A stretch of 64,000 nucleotides of DNA. Source: Bacillus pumilus. GTDB taxonomy: Bacteria > Bacillota > Bacilli > Bacillales > Bacillaceae. The DNA lies in the NCBI RefSeq assembly GCF_900186955.1, contig NZ_LT906438.1, forward strand, positions 2,728,001-2,792,000, given 5' to 3'. Below, piece by piece: positions 9,974 to 19,318 of this stretch (position 1 is its first letter; every line of letters begins with the position of its first letter). The position numbers and the translations under genes were made by a program. Under the pieces are notes generated by a model. It had not been told where the DNA came from, searched no databases, and saw nothing but the letters and a program-made list of their open reading frames with translations.

Positions 9974-10007
9974 AAGCTGAGGGGAATCATTCCCTCAGCT
10001 TTTTTTG
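9974..10007. terminator. Terminator of pckA
   Basis: AGCTGAGGG pairs with CCCTCAGCT around a short AT-rich centre and is followed by T7. Convergent ytmB ends immediately beyond it. Confidence 0.88.
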
Positions 10008-10250
10008 TTAGTTTGTTGAATGTAATGAGACGAGACGGTAAGTGACCTTTGTCACATTGTCTGTAAGCTCTAACTTTTCAACGTGTGCTGTCCCTGTTTT
10101 TTCTCCGTCTTTCGTTTTACGCACCTCAAGCGGAATATTTAATGGATAAATGCGGTACCCTTCCTTCATGAGCTCAAATACATTCTCTTCAATTCTTGTC
10201 TCTTTTCCCTTCGTGACAATCATTGTATTAAATTCAACAGGCATTCCCAT
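10008..10250 (-). CDS. ytmB: Conserved small protein YtmB (DUF2584)
   Basis: This 80-residue protein begins MGMPVEFNTMIVTKGKETRI and has alternating short strands with charged residues and no membrane segment. Length and sequence match YtmB of B. subtilis, whose function is unknown. It lies 39 bases downstream of ytmA on the same strand with no terminator between them, so it is probably the last gene of a transcript including ytmA and possibly the carotenoid genes. Confidence 0.8.
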   Translation of the reverse strand: MGMPVEFNTMIVTKGKETRIEENVFELMKEGYRIYPLNIPLEVRKTKDGEKTGTAHVEKLELTDNVTKVTYRLVSLHSTN

Positions 10251-10289
10251 ATTGAAAATCCCCCTACTTTCTAAAATTCGTTATACTGC

Positions 10290-11084
10290 TTATTTTACCA
10301 CATTTCCGCTTTTCCGGCTGTGCATCCACGTCGTCAGCCTTCTGACAATTTCCCGATTATACTGCGGCGGAAAATAATGGTTGTATCCATGGAAATACCA
10401 AGTCTCCACTGACTTTCCGTGCTGGCGCAGCGCATCTTCTAATAAATACGCATGCTCAATGGATACATTCTGATCCTCTTCTCCGTGGATGATGAGAACA
10501 GGCGCTTCAATTTTGTCTACATCATTTAAAGGCGTTCTATCCTCATAGGCCTCTGGCACTTTGTGCGGGGGACCGCCAATCACACGTTTCATCATCCTTC
10601 TCATATCCACACGCTCTTCATAGGTGAGCTTCATATCACTGACGCCTCCCCATGTCACAAAGGAAGCGGCCTCCTGTTTCATTTCAACAGCGGTCCAAAT
10701 GCCCATAATGCCTCCGCGCGAAAAACCAAAGATATGAATACGCTCCTGCTTCACCTTTTTATGATGCTTTAACAACTGAAAGGCAGCAAAAGCATCTTTC
10801 CGGTCCTCTCCGGCAAAGTCTTCGTTCCCTTCGCCTCCCTGATTTCCTCGGTAAAAGGGCGCAAATACAACAAATCCCTGCGCGGCAAATTGCACAATCC
10901 GGCCTGGTCTGACCATTCCCACATTTTTTATGCCGCCTCTTAAATACAAAAAGCCGTCATAGAGACCTTCTCCGGCCGGTTCTGCGAGCAGCCCTTTGAT
11001 CCGAAGTCCATCTGCCTCATAGGTCACTGTAAATAAGTGAATATGCGGATGGGGGGACGGAAACCTTCTTTTTTCCACAATCAC
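10290..11084 (-). CDS. ytmA: Alpha/beta-hydrolase YtmA, prolyl oligopeptidase-like
   Basis: This 264-residue hydrolase has the nucleophile elbow GFSRGG, an LRGG oxyanion region near residue 48, and a late LIIHGEEDQNV with a C-terminal histidine (GYNHYF) completing the triad. It belongs to the dienelactone hydrolase/S9 peptidase group. The substrate is unknown. The start is GTG at 11084 with AAAGGAGAG upstream. It follows the carotenoid desaturase by 26 bp on the same strand, so it may be co-transcribed with that cluster here, whereas in B. subtilis its neighbour is ytlA. Confidence 0.85.
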   Translation of the reverse strand: MIVEKRRFPSPHPHIHLFTVTYEADGLRIKGLLAEPAGEGLYDGFLYLRGGIKNVGMVRPGRIVQFAAQGFVVFAPFYRGNQGGEGNEDFAGEDRKDAFAAFQLLKHHKKVKQERIHIFGFSRGGIMGIWTAVEMKQEAASFVTWGGVSDMKLTYEERVDMRRMMKRVIGGPPHKVPEAYEDRTPLNDVDKIEAPVLIIHGEEDQNVSIEHAYLLEDALRQHGKSVETWYFHGYNHYFPPQYNREIVRRLTTWMHSRKSGNVVK

Positions 11085-11110
11085 TTGATTTCTCTCCTTT
11101 TCATCTGTTC

Positions 11111-12592
11111 TTACGTCAAATGCTTGATGATCGCTTCTGCTACAAGCTGGCCTGATTTAGTCACCATCGGCGTGCCGCCGCCTGGATGACTCGTTCCTCC
11201 AACAAACCATAGCCCTTCAATGTCCTTTGACTGATTATTGATGCGGAAGAACGCCTGCTTGAACGAGTTGGAAGACATACCATAAATGGCTCCATGATAT
11301 GCACCCGTTTTCTGCTGCAGATCAAGCGGAGTTTGAACCGCTTCATATTCGGCCACCTTATCCAGATCAAAGAGACCCTTTTCCTTTAATTTTGTTTTCA
11401 TATGCTGCGGGTATGTCTCCTTTAGCATGTCCCAATCGTGTTCATTTGTCACATAAGGCGCATTCGCCAGTACAAACAAGTTGCTTCTTCCCGGTCCTCC
11501 GCTTAAAGCTGGTTCTGAATGACCTGAATAACAGATGTAAAGCGTTGGATCCTGAGGCAGTTGTTTTTTCTGAAAAATATCCTTGAATTCTTGCTCATAA
11601 TTCTCTGGGAAAAACACATTGTGATGGGACAGCTGTTCATAGACTTTAGGTACACCTAATAAGAGAACAAAGCCAGATAGTGACGGTTCAATGGCAGTAA
11701 GCTTTTGATTTAAAAAGCTTGGGCGGTCTTTTTCATCAATCAGATTGCGGTAGACAGTCAGCGCGTCCGCTCCGGCAATGACTTGATCTGCTTCATACAT
11801 CTGGTGAGCCGTTTCTACTCCTTTGATTCGCCGGTCCTTCACATGAATCTTGTTGACTTGTTCATTCAGGTGAATCTGTACTCCTAATTCCTTTGCCAAA
11901 GTCTCAAATGCTTCAACTAAACGATATGTACCGCCCTTTATGCCATATATCCCTTTCTCCCCTTCTAAATACGCCATCATATTAAAAATAGCCGGAGCCT
12001 GATAGGGAGAAGAGCCGATGTATGTAGCATACCGTCCAAACATCGCCAATGTATGCGGATGACGGAAATATTGACGCAGCAAGCGTTGAACGGTTGTAAA
12101 CGGTTTGACAGAGAGAAGGGCTTTCACGAGCTTTACATCCGCCTTATCCTTCCACGTCAATAACAAACGATTTAAAAACTGATCCTCAGCCTTTTGAAAA
12201 AGCATCTTTGATTCCTGTAAAAATGCACGGTATTGCTTCGCATCCTCAGGACTGAATGCTGCAATTTGTGATTCCATCTGCTCAATATTCGGCGTAAATT
12301 CGACCGTATGTCCATCTGAAAAAACATTTTTGGTCAGAGGAGAAATCGGATAAAATGTGACGTAATCCTCCATCCGTCTATGACAGGAAACAAACACTTC
12401 CTTAAAGTATGACTTCATTGTAATGGTACTCGGTCCTAGATCAAAAGAGTAGCCAGCCCCCTGATGACGCTGCAATTTCCCGCCTAAAGCCGCTTCTTTT
12501 TCTAATATGGTGACCTGAACCCCGCGTGACTGTAAGCGGATCGCTGCTGATAATCCGCCAAGCCCGCCGCCGATGATGATCACTTTTTTCAT
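11111..12592 (-). CDS. FAD-dependent carotenoid desaturase/oxidase (CrtN/CrtP family)
   Basis: The 493-residue protein starts MKKVIIIGGGLGGLSAAIRL, a Rossmann FAD-binding fold, with an acidic ILEKEAALGGK after it. It ends with the family signature GLWFVGGTSHPGGG and MVTKSGQ. This is the phytoene desaturase/diapophytoene desaturase family of C30 carotenoid pathways. It could desaturate diapophytoene (CrtN) or oxidise the terminal methyl (CrtP); sequence reading alone does not separate these. The start at 12592 overlaps the previous stop as ATGA and has GGGAG upstream. An ATG 21 bases earlier is less likely. Confidence 0.85.
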   Translation of the reverse strand: MKKVIIIGGGLGGLSAAIRLQSRGVQVTILEKEAALGGKLQRHQGAGYSFDLGPSTITMKSYFKEVFVSCHRRMEDYVTFYPISPLTKNVFSDGHTVEFTPNIEQMESQIAAFSPEDAKQYRAFLQESKMLFQKAEDQFLNRLLLTWKDKADVKLVKALLSVKPFTTVQRLLRQYFRHPHTLAMFGRYATYIGSSPYQAPAIFNMMAYLEGEKGIYGIKGGTYRLVEAFETLAKELGVQIHLNEQVNKIHVKDRRIKGVETAHQMYEADQVIAGADALTVYRNLIDEKDRPSFLNQKLTAIEPSLSGFVLLLGVPKVYEQLSHHNVFFPENYEQEFKDIFQKKQLPQDPTLYICYSGHSEPALSGGPGRSNLFVLANAPYVTNEHDWDMLKETYPQHMKTKLKEKGLFDLDKVAEYEAVQTPLDLQQKTGAYHGAIYGMSSNSFKQAFFRINNQSKDIEGLWFVGGTSHPGGGTPMVTKSGQLVAEAIIKHLT

Positions 12593-13716
12593 TCGTACCT
12601 TCTCCCTTTCCATTCATACCCTTCTTTTTTCAGCCCGATTTTCATAGAAGCAAGGCCAATGGCGATCAGACTTAAAATGCTGATCGGTAATAAAAAGGCC
12701 ATTGCAGATGTTCTTCCGTTCTCAATATCAATTGCCGCTTTGATCGACACACCCAGTCCGTAGCAAAGAATCGCTAAGCATATACTAAGCACATCCAGCT
12801 GCAGCAAAGCCATTATCAAGCAAATGATTGGAGCCAAATAAAGCAGGGTGTATAAACAAAAGACACTGCTTAACAAAGCAATGCTTCGATTGACACCTGG
12901 AAACAAATTTTTCCGGTAGCCTTTCCAAACCTCTTGTCCACTCTCATACATTCTCATATACACAAATGGATGAATGCTTGCTAGTGTGAACGGTAAGCCT
13001 TGTTCCTTCACCCGTCTAGCCAATGCCATATCATCCACTAGCGAATCCTTAATCGCTTCATGCCCGCCGATATTGTGATAGCAACTCTTTTCAATGGCAA
13101 TAAAGCCTCCATGCGCGGCGGCAAAAGCCGGATTCTTTGATTTTCTGACCCACTTCACAGGTAGATGACAGCCAATGGTAAACATCATCATGGGAACGAC
13201 AAGATGCTCAAAGAAAGTGCCTGTTTTTTGCTCTGGGAAGCCTGACAGCATGCCCGTTTTTTGCGCGCATAACTGCTCGTACACAGCTTCAATTGCTCCC
13301 CGTTTCAACCGGACATCCGCATCTAAAAATAACAGCCAATCAGAAGCCGCCACCTCAGCGAGCTGAGAACAGGCGTATGATTTTCCTAGCCAGCCTGGCT
13401 TTAACGGCCGGCCTGACTGCACACGAATCCATGGATATGTTTGTGAGAAGCGCTCCACAATCGCTCTTGTCTGATCGGTCGAATGATCATCAAGTACAAT
13501 CACCTCTTTCGGATAAAGACGTTGATTAACGATCGACTGAAGACAGGCTTCTATCCGTTTCTCCTCATTTCTAGCCGGAATCAGTATCGATAACGAAATG
13601 GGTTCATCTGATGAAAAGGAAGCGGGCTTTAACACGGGAAACTGCTTCATATTCCATATGGTGAATAGAAACTGACAAAGCAACAGCACACTGATTACAG
13701 TTAAGAAGAGTGCCAT
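12589..13716 (-). CDS. Membrane-anchored family 2 glycosyltransferase (CrtQ-like)
   Basis: This 375-residue protein has an N-terminal membrane segment, a GT-A domain with SILIPARNEEKRI and VIVLDDHSTD, the metal site LDADVR near residue 130, and a hydrophobic C-terminus of about three segments. The closest recalled relatives are CrtQ-type glycosyltransferases that add glucose to a carotenoid carboxylate, as in staphyloxanthin synthesis. The start is ATG at 13716 behind GGGTGA; the GTG twelve bases earlier has no ribosome site. It overlaps both neighbours, which supports one translationally coupled operon. Confidence 0.82.
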   Translation of the reverse strand: MALFLTVISVLLLCQFLFTIWNMKQFPVLKPASFSSDEPISLSILIPARNEEKRIEACLQSIVNQRLYPKEVIVLDDHSTDQTRAIVERFSQTYPWIRVQSGRPLKPGWLGKSYACSQLAEVAASDWLLFLDADVRLKRGAIEAVYEQLCAQKTGMLSGFPEQKTGTFFEHLVVPMMMFTIGCHLPVKWVRKSKNPAFAAAHGGFIAIEKSCYHNIGGHEAIKDSLVDDMALARRVKEQGLPFTLASIHPFVYMRMYESGQEVWKGYRKNLFPGVNRSIALLSSVFCLYTLLYLAPIICLIMALLQLDVLSICLAILCYGLGVSIKAAIDIENGRTSAMAFLLPISILSLIAIGLASMKIGLKKEGYEWKGRRYE

Positions 13717-14447
13717 GTTCTCACCCACTTTTTAAAAGAATCAAACGCATCACTTGTTGACTGACTTGTCCTTGTGATCTGTTTAAATTCTTCGTTTATT
13801 GAAAAATCAGGATCCGCAATGACCTGTGCTTGATGCCTGTTTAACTGCGTTTCAAGCAGATCGCCAAGCATACGCGTCATATCCTTGCTTCGCAGGGAGC
13901 TTCCAGATACGATGGCATCATCACCGAACACAACAGAAACTATCGGCTTTTGATATTGATTAAATGTATACTGCAAGGTTACAGGCTTCACCACGACTTG
14001 CTCAAATTGCCTCACTAAAAAAGAAGCCCCGCCTTCCAGTTCAAGCGGTCTCACGTCCTGATGCATAATTTTCCCCTGTGGAAAAAGCCATACCGCTCCG
14101 CCGTCCTGCATGTTCTCTTTTGCTGTCATTAAAGCTTGTTTCACGCTTCTCAGGTTCTCTTTATGAACCGGAAACGCCCCAAGCTTACGGAAAAAAGCAT
14201 ATTGCTTCAGCTGCTTCTCTTCCATCATCATGTAGTGATCAAGTTCAGACGCCTTTTCTGTTAAAAGAAAAATGATCAGTCCATCCCACCATGAGCTATG
14301 ATTGGCGAGATAAAGAACAGGCAGGTTTTCCTTCGGGTCCACCGAGCCTTTCATCATCACACAGCGGAAATGCTTATGGAGCAAATATCGCTCTAGATAA
14401 AGTGAAAATAGACGTCTAAACGATCGGCTTTTGTCGCTTTCTTTCAA
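13701..14447 (-). CDS. PlsC-type acyltransferase of the carotenoid operon
   Basis: This 248-residue 1-acylglycerol-phosphate acyltransferase-like protein has the catalytic NHSSWWDG (NHx4D) motif and a later FPQGKI block. In this context it probably esterifies the sugar of a glycosylated carotenoid, the role CrtO plays in Staphylococcus, though CrtO belongs to a different family. I chose TTG at 14447, which lies six bases after GGAAGG; a TTG at 14477 is in frame but lacks a ribosome site. It overlaps the preceding gene by 32 bases and the next by 16. Confidence 0.78.
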   Translation of the reverse strand: MKESDKSRSFRRLFSLYLERYLLHKHFRCVMMKGSVDPKENLPVLYLANHSSWWDGLIIFLLTEKASELDHYMMMEEKQLKQYAFFRKLGAFPVHKENLRSVKQALMTAKENMQDGGAVWLFPQGKIMHQDVRPLELEGGASFLVRQFEQVVVKPVTLQYTFNQYQKPIVSVVFGDDAIVSGSSLRSKDMTRMLGDLLETQLNRHQAQVIADPDFSINEEFKQITRTSQSTSDAFDSFKKWVRTWHSS

Positions 14448-15144
14448 ATCGAACCCTTCCTTCACACAAAATGACAATGATCAGTGCTAAATAAAAAATG
14501 ACATCGAGTCCGCCCTTTAATGCCAAAAGACCAAAAAAGAACACCATCGCCTGATAAATACGACTCGTCCAGCTGAGTGTCTTTTGATCAATTGAGACAA
14601 GCGGGAAAAGAAATGAAAGTCCTGCTCCAATCATACCCCAGCTCACAAAATTCTCAAAAGGAATACCATAAAACCCACCGCCGTCATACCACACCCAAAA
14701 CTTCCGCTCAGCTGCTACTGGATCTAATATGAGGTCAAGCAACACAATCCATATCCCCGTTTCGACGGCTCGTCTCCACTTTGACTGCTGACTGGATAAA
14801 AAAAGGCTGTTTAAAAACACGCCAACCCAAGCAAATGCAATGGTTAACGGCACCCCCGCCACTAGAAAACCTAGCGTCGGATAATAGTCATAGGCCCCAA
14901 ATGGGAACCCCGTTGTGATCCCTACCCACTCCACCGTAAATGTAAGCACCCCGACAATGACTGCCCTTTTGATGACAAATCCCCATGAGCCATAAATCTG
15001 TCGCCCAATCTCTATGACGCAGCAAGCATACAGCACAAGAAAGATTCCGTTTGCAAACTGAAGCCATGCTGGCACTTCAAAAAAGACCATTAAGATCAGA
15101 CCTACTAAATACCATCCAATAAATACCCAACTCAATCTATACAC
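14416..15144 (-). CDS. CruF-like carotenoid biosynthesis membrane protein (DUF422)
   Basis: This 242-residue protein has about seven hydrophobic segments and family-typical text such as GFPFGAYDY, LDPVAAERKFW and GGGFYGIPFENF. DUF422 includes CruF, a carotenoid 1,2-hydratase of archaeal and bacterial C40 pathways; in Bacillus C30 clusters its exact reaction is not settled. It is the first gene of the overlapping four-gene unit, starting at GTG 15144 with AAAGGAGC upstream. The 173-bp gap to divergent ytlA should hold the operon promoter. Confidence 0.82.
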   Translation of the reverse strand: MYRLSWVFIGWYLVGLILMVFFEVPAWLQFANGIFLVLYACCVIEIGRQIYGSWGFVIKRAVIVGVLTFTVEWVGITTGFPFGAYDYYPTLGFLVAGVPLTIAFAWVGVFLNSLFLSSQQSKWRRAVETGIWIVLLDLILDPVAAERKFWVWYDGGGFYGIPFENFVSWGMIGAGLSFLFPLVSIDQKTLSWTSRIYQAMVFFFGLLALKGGLDVIFYLALIIVILCEGRVRFERKRQKPIV

Positions 15145-15317
15145 GAAACCGCTCCTTTATTTCTGCCAAATTCAAGAAAGTCTTCATGCCTCTAGTATAG
15201 AAAAAAAGACGCGTTCTATAAATAAACAATGCGCTTCTTATTTTCATCTAGGCACTCACCAAAAATCCCTTTTCACATACTTTAATAGTGATCTAGAACA
15301 AAGGAGGCGAATTACTC

Positions 15318-16319
15318 TTGAATCGTTCCATCAAAGTCAGACTGGCATTCATCGTCGTCGTCCTGCTCTTTATTCCATTTGTCGCCTGTAAAAAAGAACA
15401 GGAGCAGACCGTACAAGTAGCCGAGGTGACCCATTCGGTCTTTTATGCTCCGCTATATGTCGCCTTATCAGAGGATTTCTTCAAAGAAGAAGGCCTGGAG
15501 GTTGAACTAAAAACCACTTGGGGCGGCGATAAAACGATGACAGCTCTCTTATCAGGCGGTGCTGATATCGCCCTGACCGGGTCTGAATCCTCTATCTATG
15601 TAGAGGCTCAAGACACAAAGGATTCTGTCATAAACTTTGCACAGCTGACGCAAACAGACGGCACATTTCTTGTTTCAAGGGAGAAAGTAAACCAATTCTC
15701 TTGGGATCAATTAAAAGGTAAAGATTTCTTAGGACAGCGGAAAGGCGGCATGCCGCAAATGGTCGGTGAATATGTCTTGAAAAAAGAAGGCATTGATGTA
15801 AAAAAGGATCTTCGTATGATTCAAAATATTGATTTTGCCAACATTTCAGGTGCATTCTCCTCTGGAACTGGCGATTTTGTACAGTTATTCGAACCGACCG
15901 CTTCCTTACTCGAAAAAGAAGGTAAAGGGTACATTACCGCCTCCTTTGGAGAAGCTTCTGGCAAGGTGCCATATACCACCTTCATGGCAAAGAAGAGTTA
16001 CTTAGAGGAAAACAAAGAGACCGCTGAAGCCTTCACCCGAGCCATTTACAAAGCGCAGAAATGGGTAGAAGCCAAGCAGCCTGAGGAGATTGCAAAGGCC
16101 ATTCAAGCTCATTTTCCTGATACAGACCTTGATGTCTTATCAACTGCCATCAAACGCTACAAACAGCAAGATTCCTATGCAACAGATCCCCTTCTAAATG
16201 AAGAAGAATGGAACAAATTGCAGGAAATCATGAAGGAGAGCGGTGAATTGCCGGAATTTATTCCGTACAAACAACTTGTCGATTCATCCATTGCAAAGAA
16301 GGTCACAGATCACAAATAG
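15318..16319 (+). CDS. ytlA: ABC transporter substrate-binding lipoprotein YtlA
   Basis: This 333-residue solute-binding protein has a signal peptide and lipobox FVAC with Cys24, then an NMT1/THI5/SsuA-type domain (VFYAPLYVALSEDFFKEEGL at the start of the fold). The family binds aliphatic sulfonates, taurine or thiamine pyrimidine precursors; the true ligand is not evident. The start is TTG at 15318 with a consensus AAGGAGG at 15301-15307. It leads the ytlA-ytlC-ytlD importer operon, with ytlC 15 bp downstream. Confidence 0.88.
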   Translation: MNRSIKVRLAFIVVVLLFIPFVACKKEQEQTVQVAEVTHSVFYAPLYVALSEDFFKEEGLEVELKTTWGGDKTMTALLSGGADIALTGSESSIYVEAQDTKDSVINFAQLTQTDGTFLVSREKVNQFSWDQLKGKDFLGQRKGGMPQMVGEYVLKKEGIDVKKDLRMIQNIDFANISGAFSSGTGDFVQLFEPTASLLEKEGKGYITASFGEASGKVPYTTFMAKKSYLEENKETAEAFTRAIYKAQKWVEAKQPEEIAKAIQAHFPDTDLDVLSTAIKRYKQQDSYATDPLLNEEEWNKLQEIMKESGELPEFIPYKQLVDSSIAKKVTDHK

Positions 16320-16334
16320 AATAGGAGGTAGCAC

Positions 16335-17105
16335 ATGTCTTTCCTTCAAATTGACCATGTGACCCATACGTACTTCTCTTTAAAAGAAAAAACAACAGCT
16401 ATACAGCTCATCAATATGGAGATAGACCAAGGTGAATTCATCTCATTTATTGGTCCCAGCGGCTGCGGAAAAACCACCTTGCTGTCTATCATCGCAGGAA
16501 TTACGCCGCCCTCTGAAGGTCGAATTTTAATCGAAGGAAAAGAACCAAATCAACAGGAGCATCAAATCGGCTATATGCTCCAGCAAGATTATTTGTTTCC
16601 TTGGAAGACCATCAAGGAAAATGTCATTCTCGGGTTAAAAATTGCGAAACAAGATTCGCATGAGGCCACCTCAGCTGCACTTGATTTACTGCCAAAGCTT
16701 GGACTGCCTGAAGTCGAGGAAAAATATCCGAAGGAGCTGTCTGGCGGAATGAGGCAGCGTGCGGCTCTCGCCCGAACACTTGCAGTTGATCCCGGTCTGC
16801 TTTTACTAGATGAGCCATTTTCAGCGCTAGACTACCAAACAAAACTCACATTAGAAGATCTCGTCTTTCACACATTAAAAGACTATCAAAAAACAGCAGT
16901 CCTTGTGACACATGACATTGGCGAAGCCATTGCGATGAGTGACCGCATTTTCTTATTCTCAAAGCATCCAGGCTCTATCCAGCGAATCTTTACCGTTCCA
17001 GACGACATAAGGGCTCTCTCTCCATTTGAAGCGAGACAGACCCCGCATTTCCAAGAGCTCTTTCAAACGATTTGGAAGGAGCTGAAAACAGTTGAAACAC
17101 AGTGA
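16335..17105 (+). CDS. ytlC: ABC transporter ATP-binding protein YtlC
   Basis: This 256-residue ATPase shows Walker A GPSGCGKT near residue 42, the Q-loop [10 protein letters not shown], signature LSGGMRQR, Walker [13 protein letters not shown] and switch VTHDIGEA. The order and spacing are those of the SsuB/TauB/ThiZ class. It powers uptake of the ligand bound by YtlA through YtlD. It overlaps ytlD by 14 bases. Confidence 0.93.
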   Translation: MSFLQIDHVTHTYFSLKEKTTAIQLINMEIDQGEFISFIGPSGCGKTTLLSIIAGITPPSEGRILIEGKEPNQQEHQIGYMLQQDYLFPWKTIKENVILGLKIAKQDSHEATSAALDLLPKLGLPEVEEKYPKELSGGMRQRAALARTLAVDPGLLLLDEPFSALDYQTKLTLEDLVFHTLKDYQKTAVLVTHDIGEAIAMSDRIFLFSKHPGSIQRIFTVPDDIRALSPFEARQTPHFQELFQTIWKELKTVETQ

Positions 17106-17886
17106 CCTTTTACATGAAGCCTATCGCAAAAAATACCGAATGGAAAAACGGATCACACGTATCTATCAGCTCATCATATTCGCCAGCTTCTTTTCGCTTT
17201 GGGAGCTTGCCAGTCATTTCAGGTTCATTGATCCGCTTATTTTCAGTTCACCATCTGCGGTCTGCCAATTGTTTGTGCAAAAAATTCAAGATGGTTCTTT
17301 AATGAATCATATGAGTATTACATTATTTGAAACGGTGCTCGGTTTTCTACTTGGTACCTTTTGCGGCATTTTGCTCGCTGCCGCCTTATGGTGGTCCACC
17401 CGATTAGCAAACGTTCTTGATCCTTATTTAGTCATTTTAAATGCCATGCCGAAAGTTGCCCTCGCCCCCATTTTAATTGTTGCCCTTGGACCTGGTATGA
17501 TCAGCATCGTCGCCATGGGTGCGATCATTAGTGTGATCATTACGACGATCGTCATTTACACTGCCTTTCAAGAGGTCGATGAGAATTATTTAAAGGTGAT
17601 GAAAACCTTTGGCGCGAAAAAAAGCGTCGTCTTTCGTGAGGTCATTTTGCCAGCTAGTATTCCAACGATGATTTCTGCCATCAAAGTGAATGTTGGTCTT
17701 TCTTGGGTTGGGGTCATTGTAGGGGAATTTCTTGTATCCTCAAAAGGGCTCGGCTACATGATCATTTACGGTTTTCAAGTCTTCAACTTTACACTCGTGT
17801 TCTTAAGTCTTTTCATTATTGCTGTGTTTGCGACCATCATGTACCAGCTTGTGGAATGGCTCGAACGCCGTTTTCTCCAAAAATAA
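17092..17886 (+). CDS. ytlD: ABC transporter permease YtlD
   Basis: This 264-residue inner-membrane permease has about six helices and the EAA loop ([22 protein letters not shown]) that contacts the ATPase. It belongs to the SsuC/TauC/ThiX group. The start is TTG at 17092 within the end of ytlC, preceded by AAGGAG. It is the last gene of ytlACD before a strong terminator. Compared with B. subtilis, ytlB is absent between ytlA and ytlC. Confidence 0.92.
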   Translation: MKHSDLLHEAYRKKYRMEKRITRIYQLIIFASFFSLWELASHFRFIDPLIFSSPSAVCQLFVQKIQDGSLMNHMSITLFETVLGFLLGTFCGILLAAALWWSTRLANVLDPYLVILNAMPKVALAPILIVALGPGMISIVAMGAIISVIITTIVIYTAFQEVDENYLKVMKTFGAKKSVVFREVILPASIPTMISAIKVNVGLSWVGVIVGEFLVSSKGLGYMIIYGFQVFNFTLVFLSLFIIAVFATIMYQLVEWLERRFLQK

Positions 17887-17918
17887 AAAGCACAGGGATG
17901 ATCTCCCTGCGCTTTTTT
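17886..17918. terminator. Terminator between ytlD and ytkD
   Basis: AGC-CAGGG pairs with CCCTG-GCT around a short loop, followed by T7 on the plus strand. The convergent ytkD stop follows at once. Confidence 0.82.
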
Positions 17919-18394
17919 TAACGAATCAAACCGTTCTTTTCTAAATAAGCAAGACTTTTTCTTAACACATCATCTTTCATAATAAAACTGAAATTCTTAT
18001 TTTTTGCGATGGATCTTGGCAAGTCTGCGAAAAGAACAGGTCCTTTCGTTTCAAAATACGTGTCTTGCTTCACTAGCCTTTCAATATCAGCGAAATAAAT
18101 ATTTTTTACGATGACCTTTTCTCTGCCTAGCACCTGATACTGACCAATATACGTTAATTCACGAACAACAGCACCCGTCTCTTCTTGAATCTCACGTATA
18201 GCGGCTTGGTCTGCTTCTTCATTTGGCTCAACTTTCCCTCCTGGAAACTCATAGCCCCGATCCTCATGTTCAGTGAGCAGCCATTTCCCCTGGTAACGGC
18301 AGATAGCCCAAACATGCTTTGGATGACTTGAAAAAGGCTTCTCTTCAAAGGAGAGCTTGACCGTATTATGATAATAGTCTTTAAATACATGCAT
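17918..18394 (-). CDS. ytkD: Nudix hydrolase YtkD (RppH/8-oxo-dGTPase type)
   Basis: This 158-residue protein has the Nudix box GGKVEPNEEADQAAIREIQE plus ETGA, matching GX5EX7REUXEEXGU. B. subtilis YtkD hydrolyses 8-oxo-dGTP and is also reported to convert 5'-triphosphate RNA ends to monophosphate. An in-frame ATG at 18499 would add 35 residues that the B. subtilis protein lacks and that have no ribosome site; ATG at 18394 follows GAGGGA by six bases, so I use it. Confidence 0.9.
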   Translation of the reverse strand: MHVFKDYYHNTVKLSFEEKPFSSHPKHVWAICRYQGKWLLTEHEDRGYEFPGGKVEPNEEADQAAIREIQEETGAVVRELTYIGQYQVLGREKVIVKNIYFADIERLVKQDTYFETKGPVLFADLPRSIAKNKNFSFIMKDDVLRKSLAYLEKNGLIR

Positions 18395-18642
18395 GTAAAA
18401 TCCCTCATATCCTGTCCTTGCTTCTTGTAAAACATCATACCACAGATCACATTTCTCTGAAGAATTTTTATCAAAAGTGAAACAAACGAGTGGTTTCATT
18501 TCGTCTGTATTTAAAATGAGGTCTTGTTGCTAAAACCTTTTTATCATCCCCAACTTCACCCTATTTTAATCATGAAACCTTTTATCCCTTGATGACGTAA
18601 ATCAATTAGTGTTTGTCCTATTACGACAAGGAGGAAAACAGC

Positions 18643-19296
18643 ATGAGGATAACAAATGGGTCAAAACAAGAAAAAGATCAATCGCTTACGCCCAGTAAAA
18701 TTGAAAAAGATGACGCCCCTCATGAGGTGATCAAGAAACACCTCATCAAAGGGCAAAAGCTAGATTTAACTAAAGACAATCCAAATATCGACCAAATTCA
18801 AATCGGGCTTGGCTGGGATTTGGCTGGCCAGCCAATTGATTTAGATACGCAAGTGTTTCTCTTAAATGAAGAGGACAAACTGTTGTCTCCAAGCCATCTG
18901 ATCTATTATCATCAGCAGCAGAGCTTAGACGGAGCTGTTCGCCATCTTGGTGATCATCAAGTTGGCGGCGGATATCGAGACAATGAAATGATCATTATGC
19001 AATTAAGCAGAGTCTCTCCTGATATTCATAAAATCGTTGTAACAGCCACGATACATGATGCACACGAGCACAAGCATCATTTTGGACAAGTGACGAACGC
19101 TTATGTGCATCTGACTGATCAAATATCACAACAAGAGATTTGTACCTTTCAATTAACAGAAGATTATTCGTATTGTACCTCCATCATTTGCGCCCAACTC
19201 ATAAGAGATGAGGAAGAATGGAAAATTATCGCCACCGGGCAAGGAACTACGCTAGATTTAAATGATTTATGCCGCATCTATGGATTCACATCTTGA
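18643..19296 (+). CDS. TerD-family stress protein
   Basis: This 217-residue protein has a TerD domain over roughly residues 35-210, recognisable from IQIGLGWDL near residue 55, LDTQVFLL, and the Asp-rich loops of this calcium-binding fold. TerD proteins are linked to tellurite, phage and envelope stress, with unclear mechanism. The N-terminal 30 residues are charged and unlike the core. The start is ATG at 18643 behind AAGGAGG. An AIM24-family gene follows 22 bp later, so the two are probably co-transcribed; neither lies here in B. subtilis. Confidence 0.85.
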   Translation: MRITNGSKQEKDQSLTPSKIEKDDAPHEVIKKHLIKGQKLDLTKDNPNIDQIQIGLGWDLAGQPIDLDTQVFLLNEEDKLLSPSHLIYYHQQQSLDGAVRHLGDHQVGGGYRDNEMIIMQLSRVSPDIHKIVVTATIHDAHEHKHHFGQVTNAYVHLTDQISQQEICTFQLTEDYSYCTSIICAQLIRDEEEWKIIATGQGTTLDLNDLCRIYGFTS

Positions 19297-19318
19297 CGCA
19301 GGAAAGGAGCCGGCACCA

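Noticed and set aside
18395..18499. 35-residue N-terminal extension of ytkD
   Set aside because: No ribosome site at the upstream ATG; the internal ATG has one and gives the B. subtilis length.
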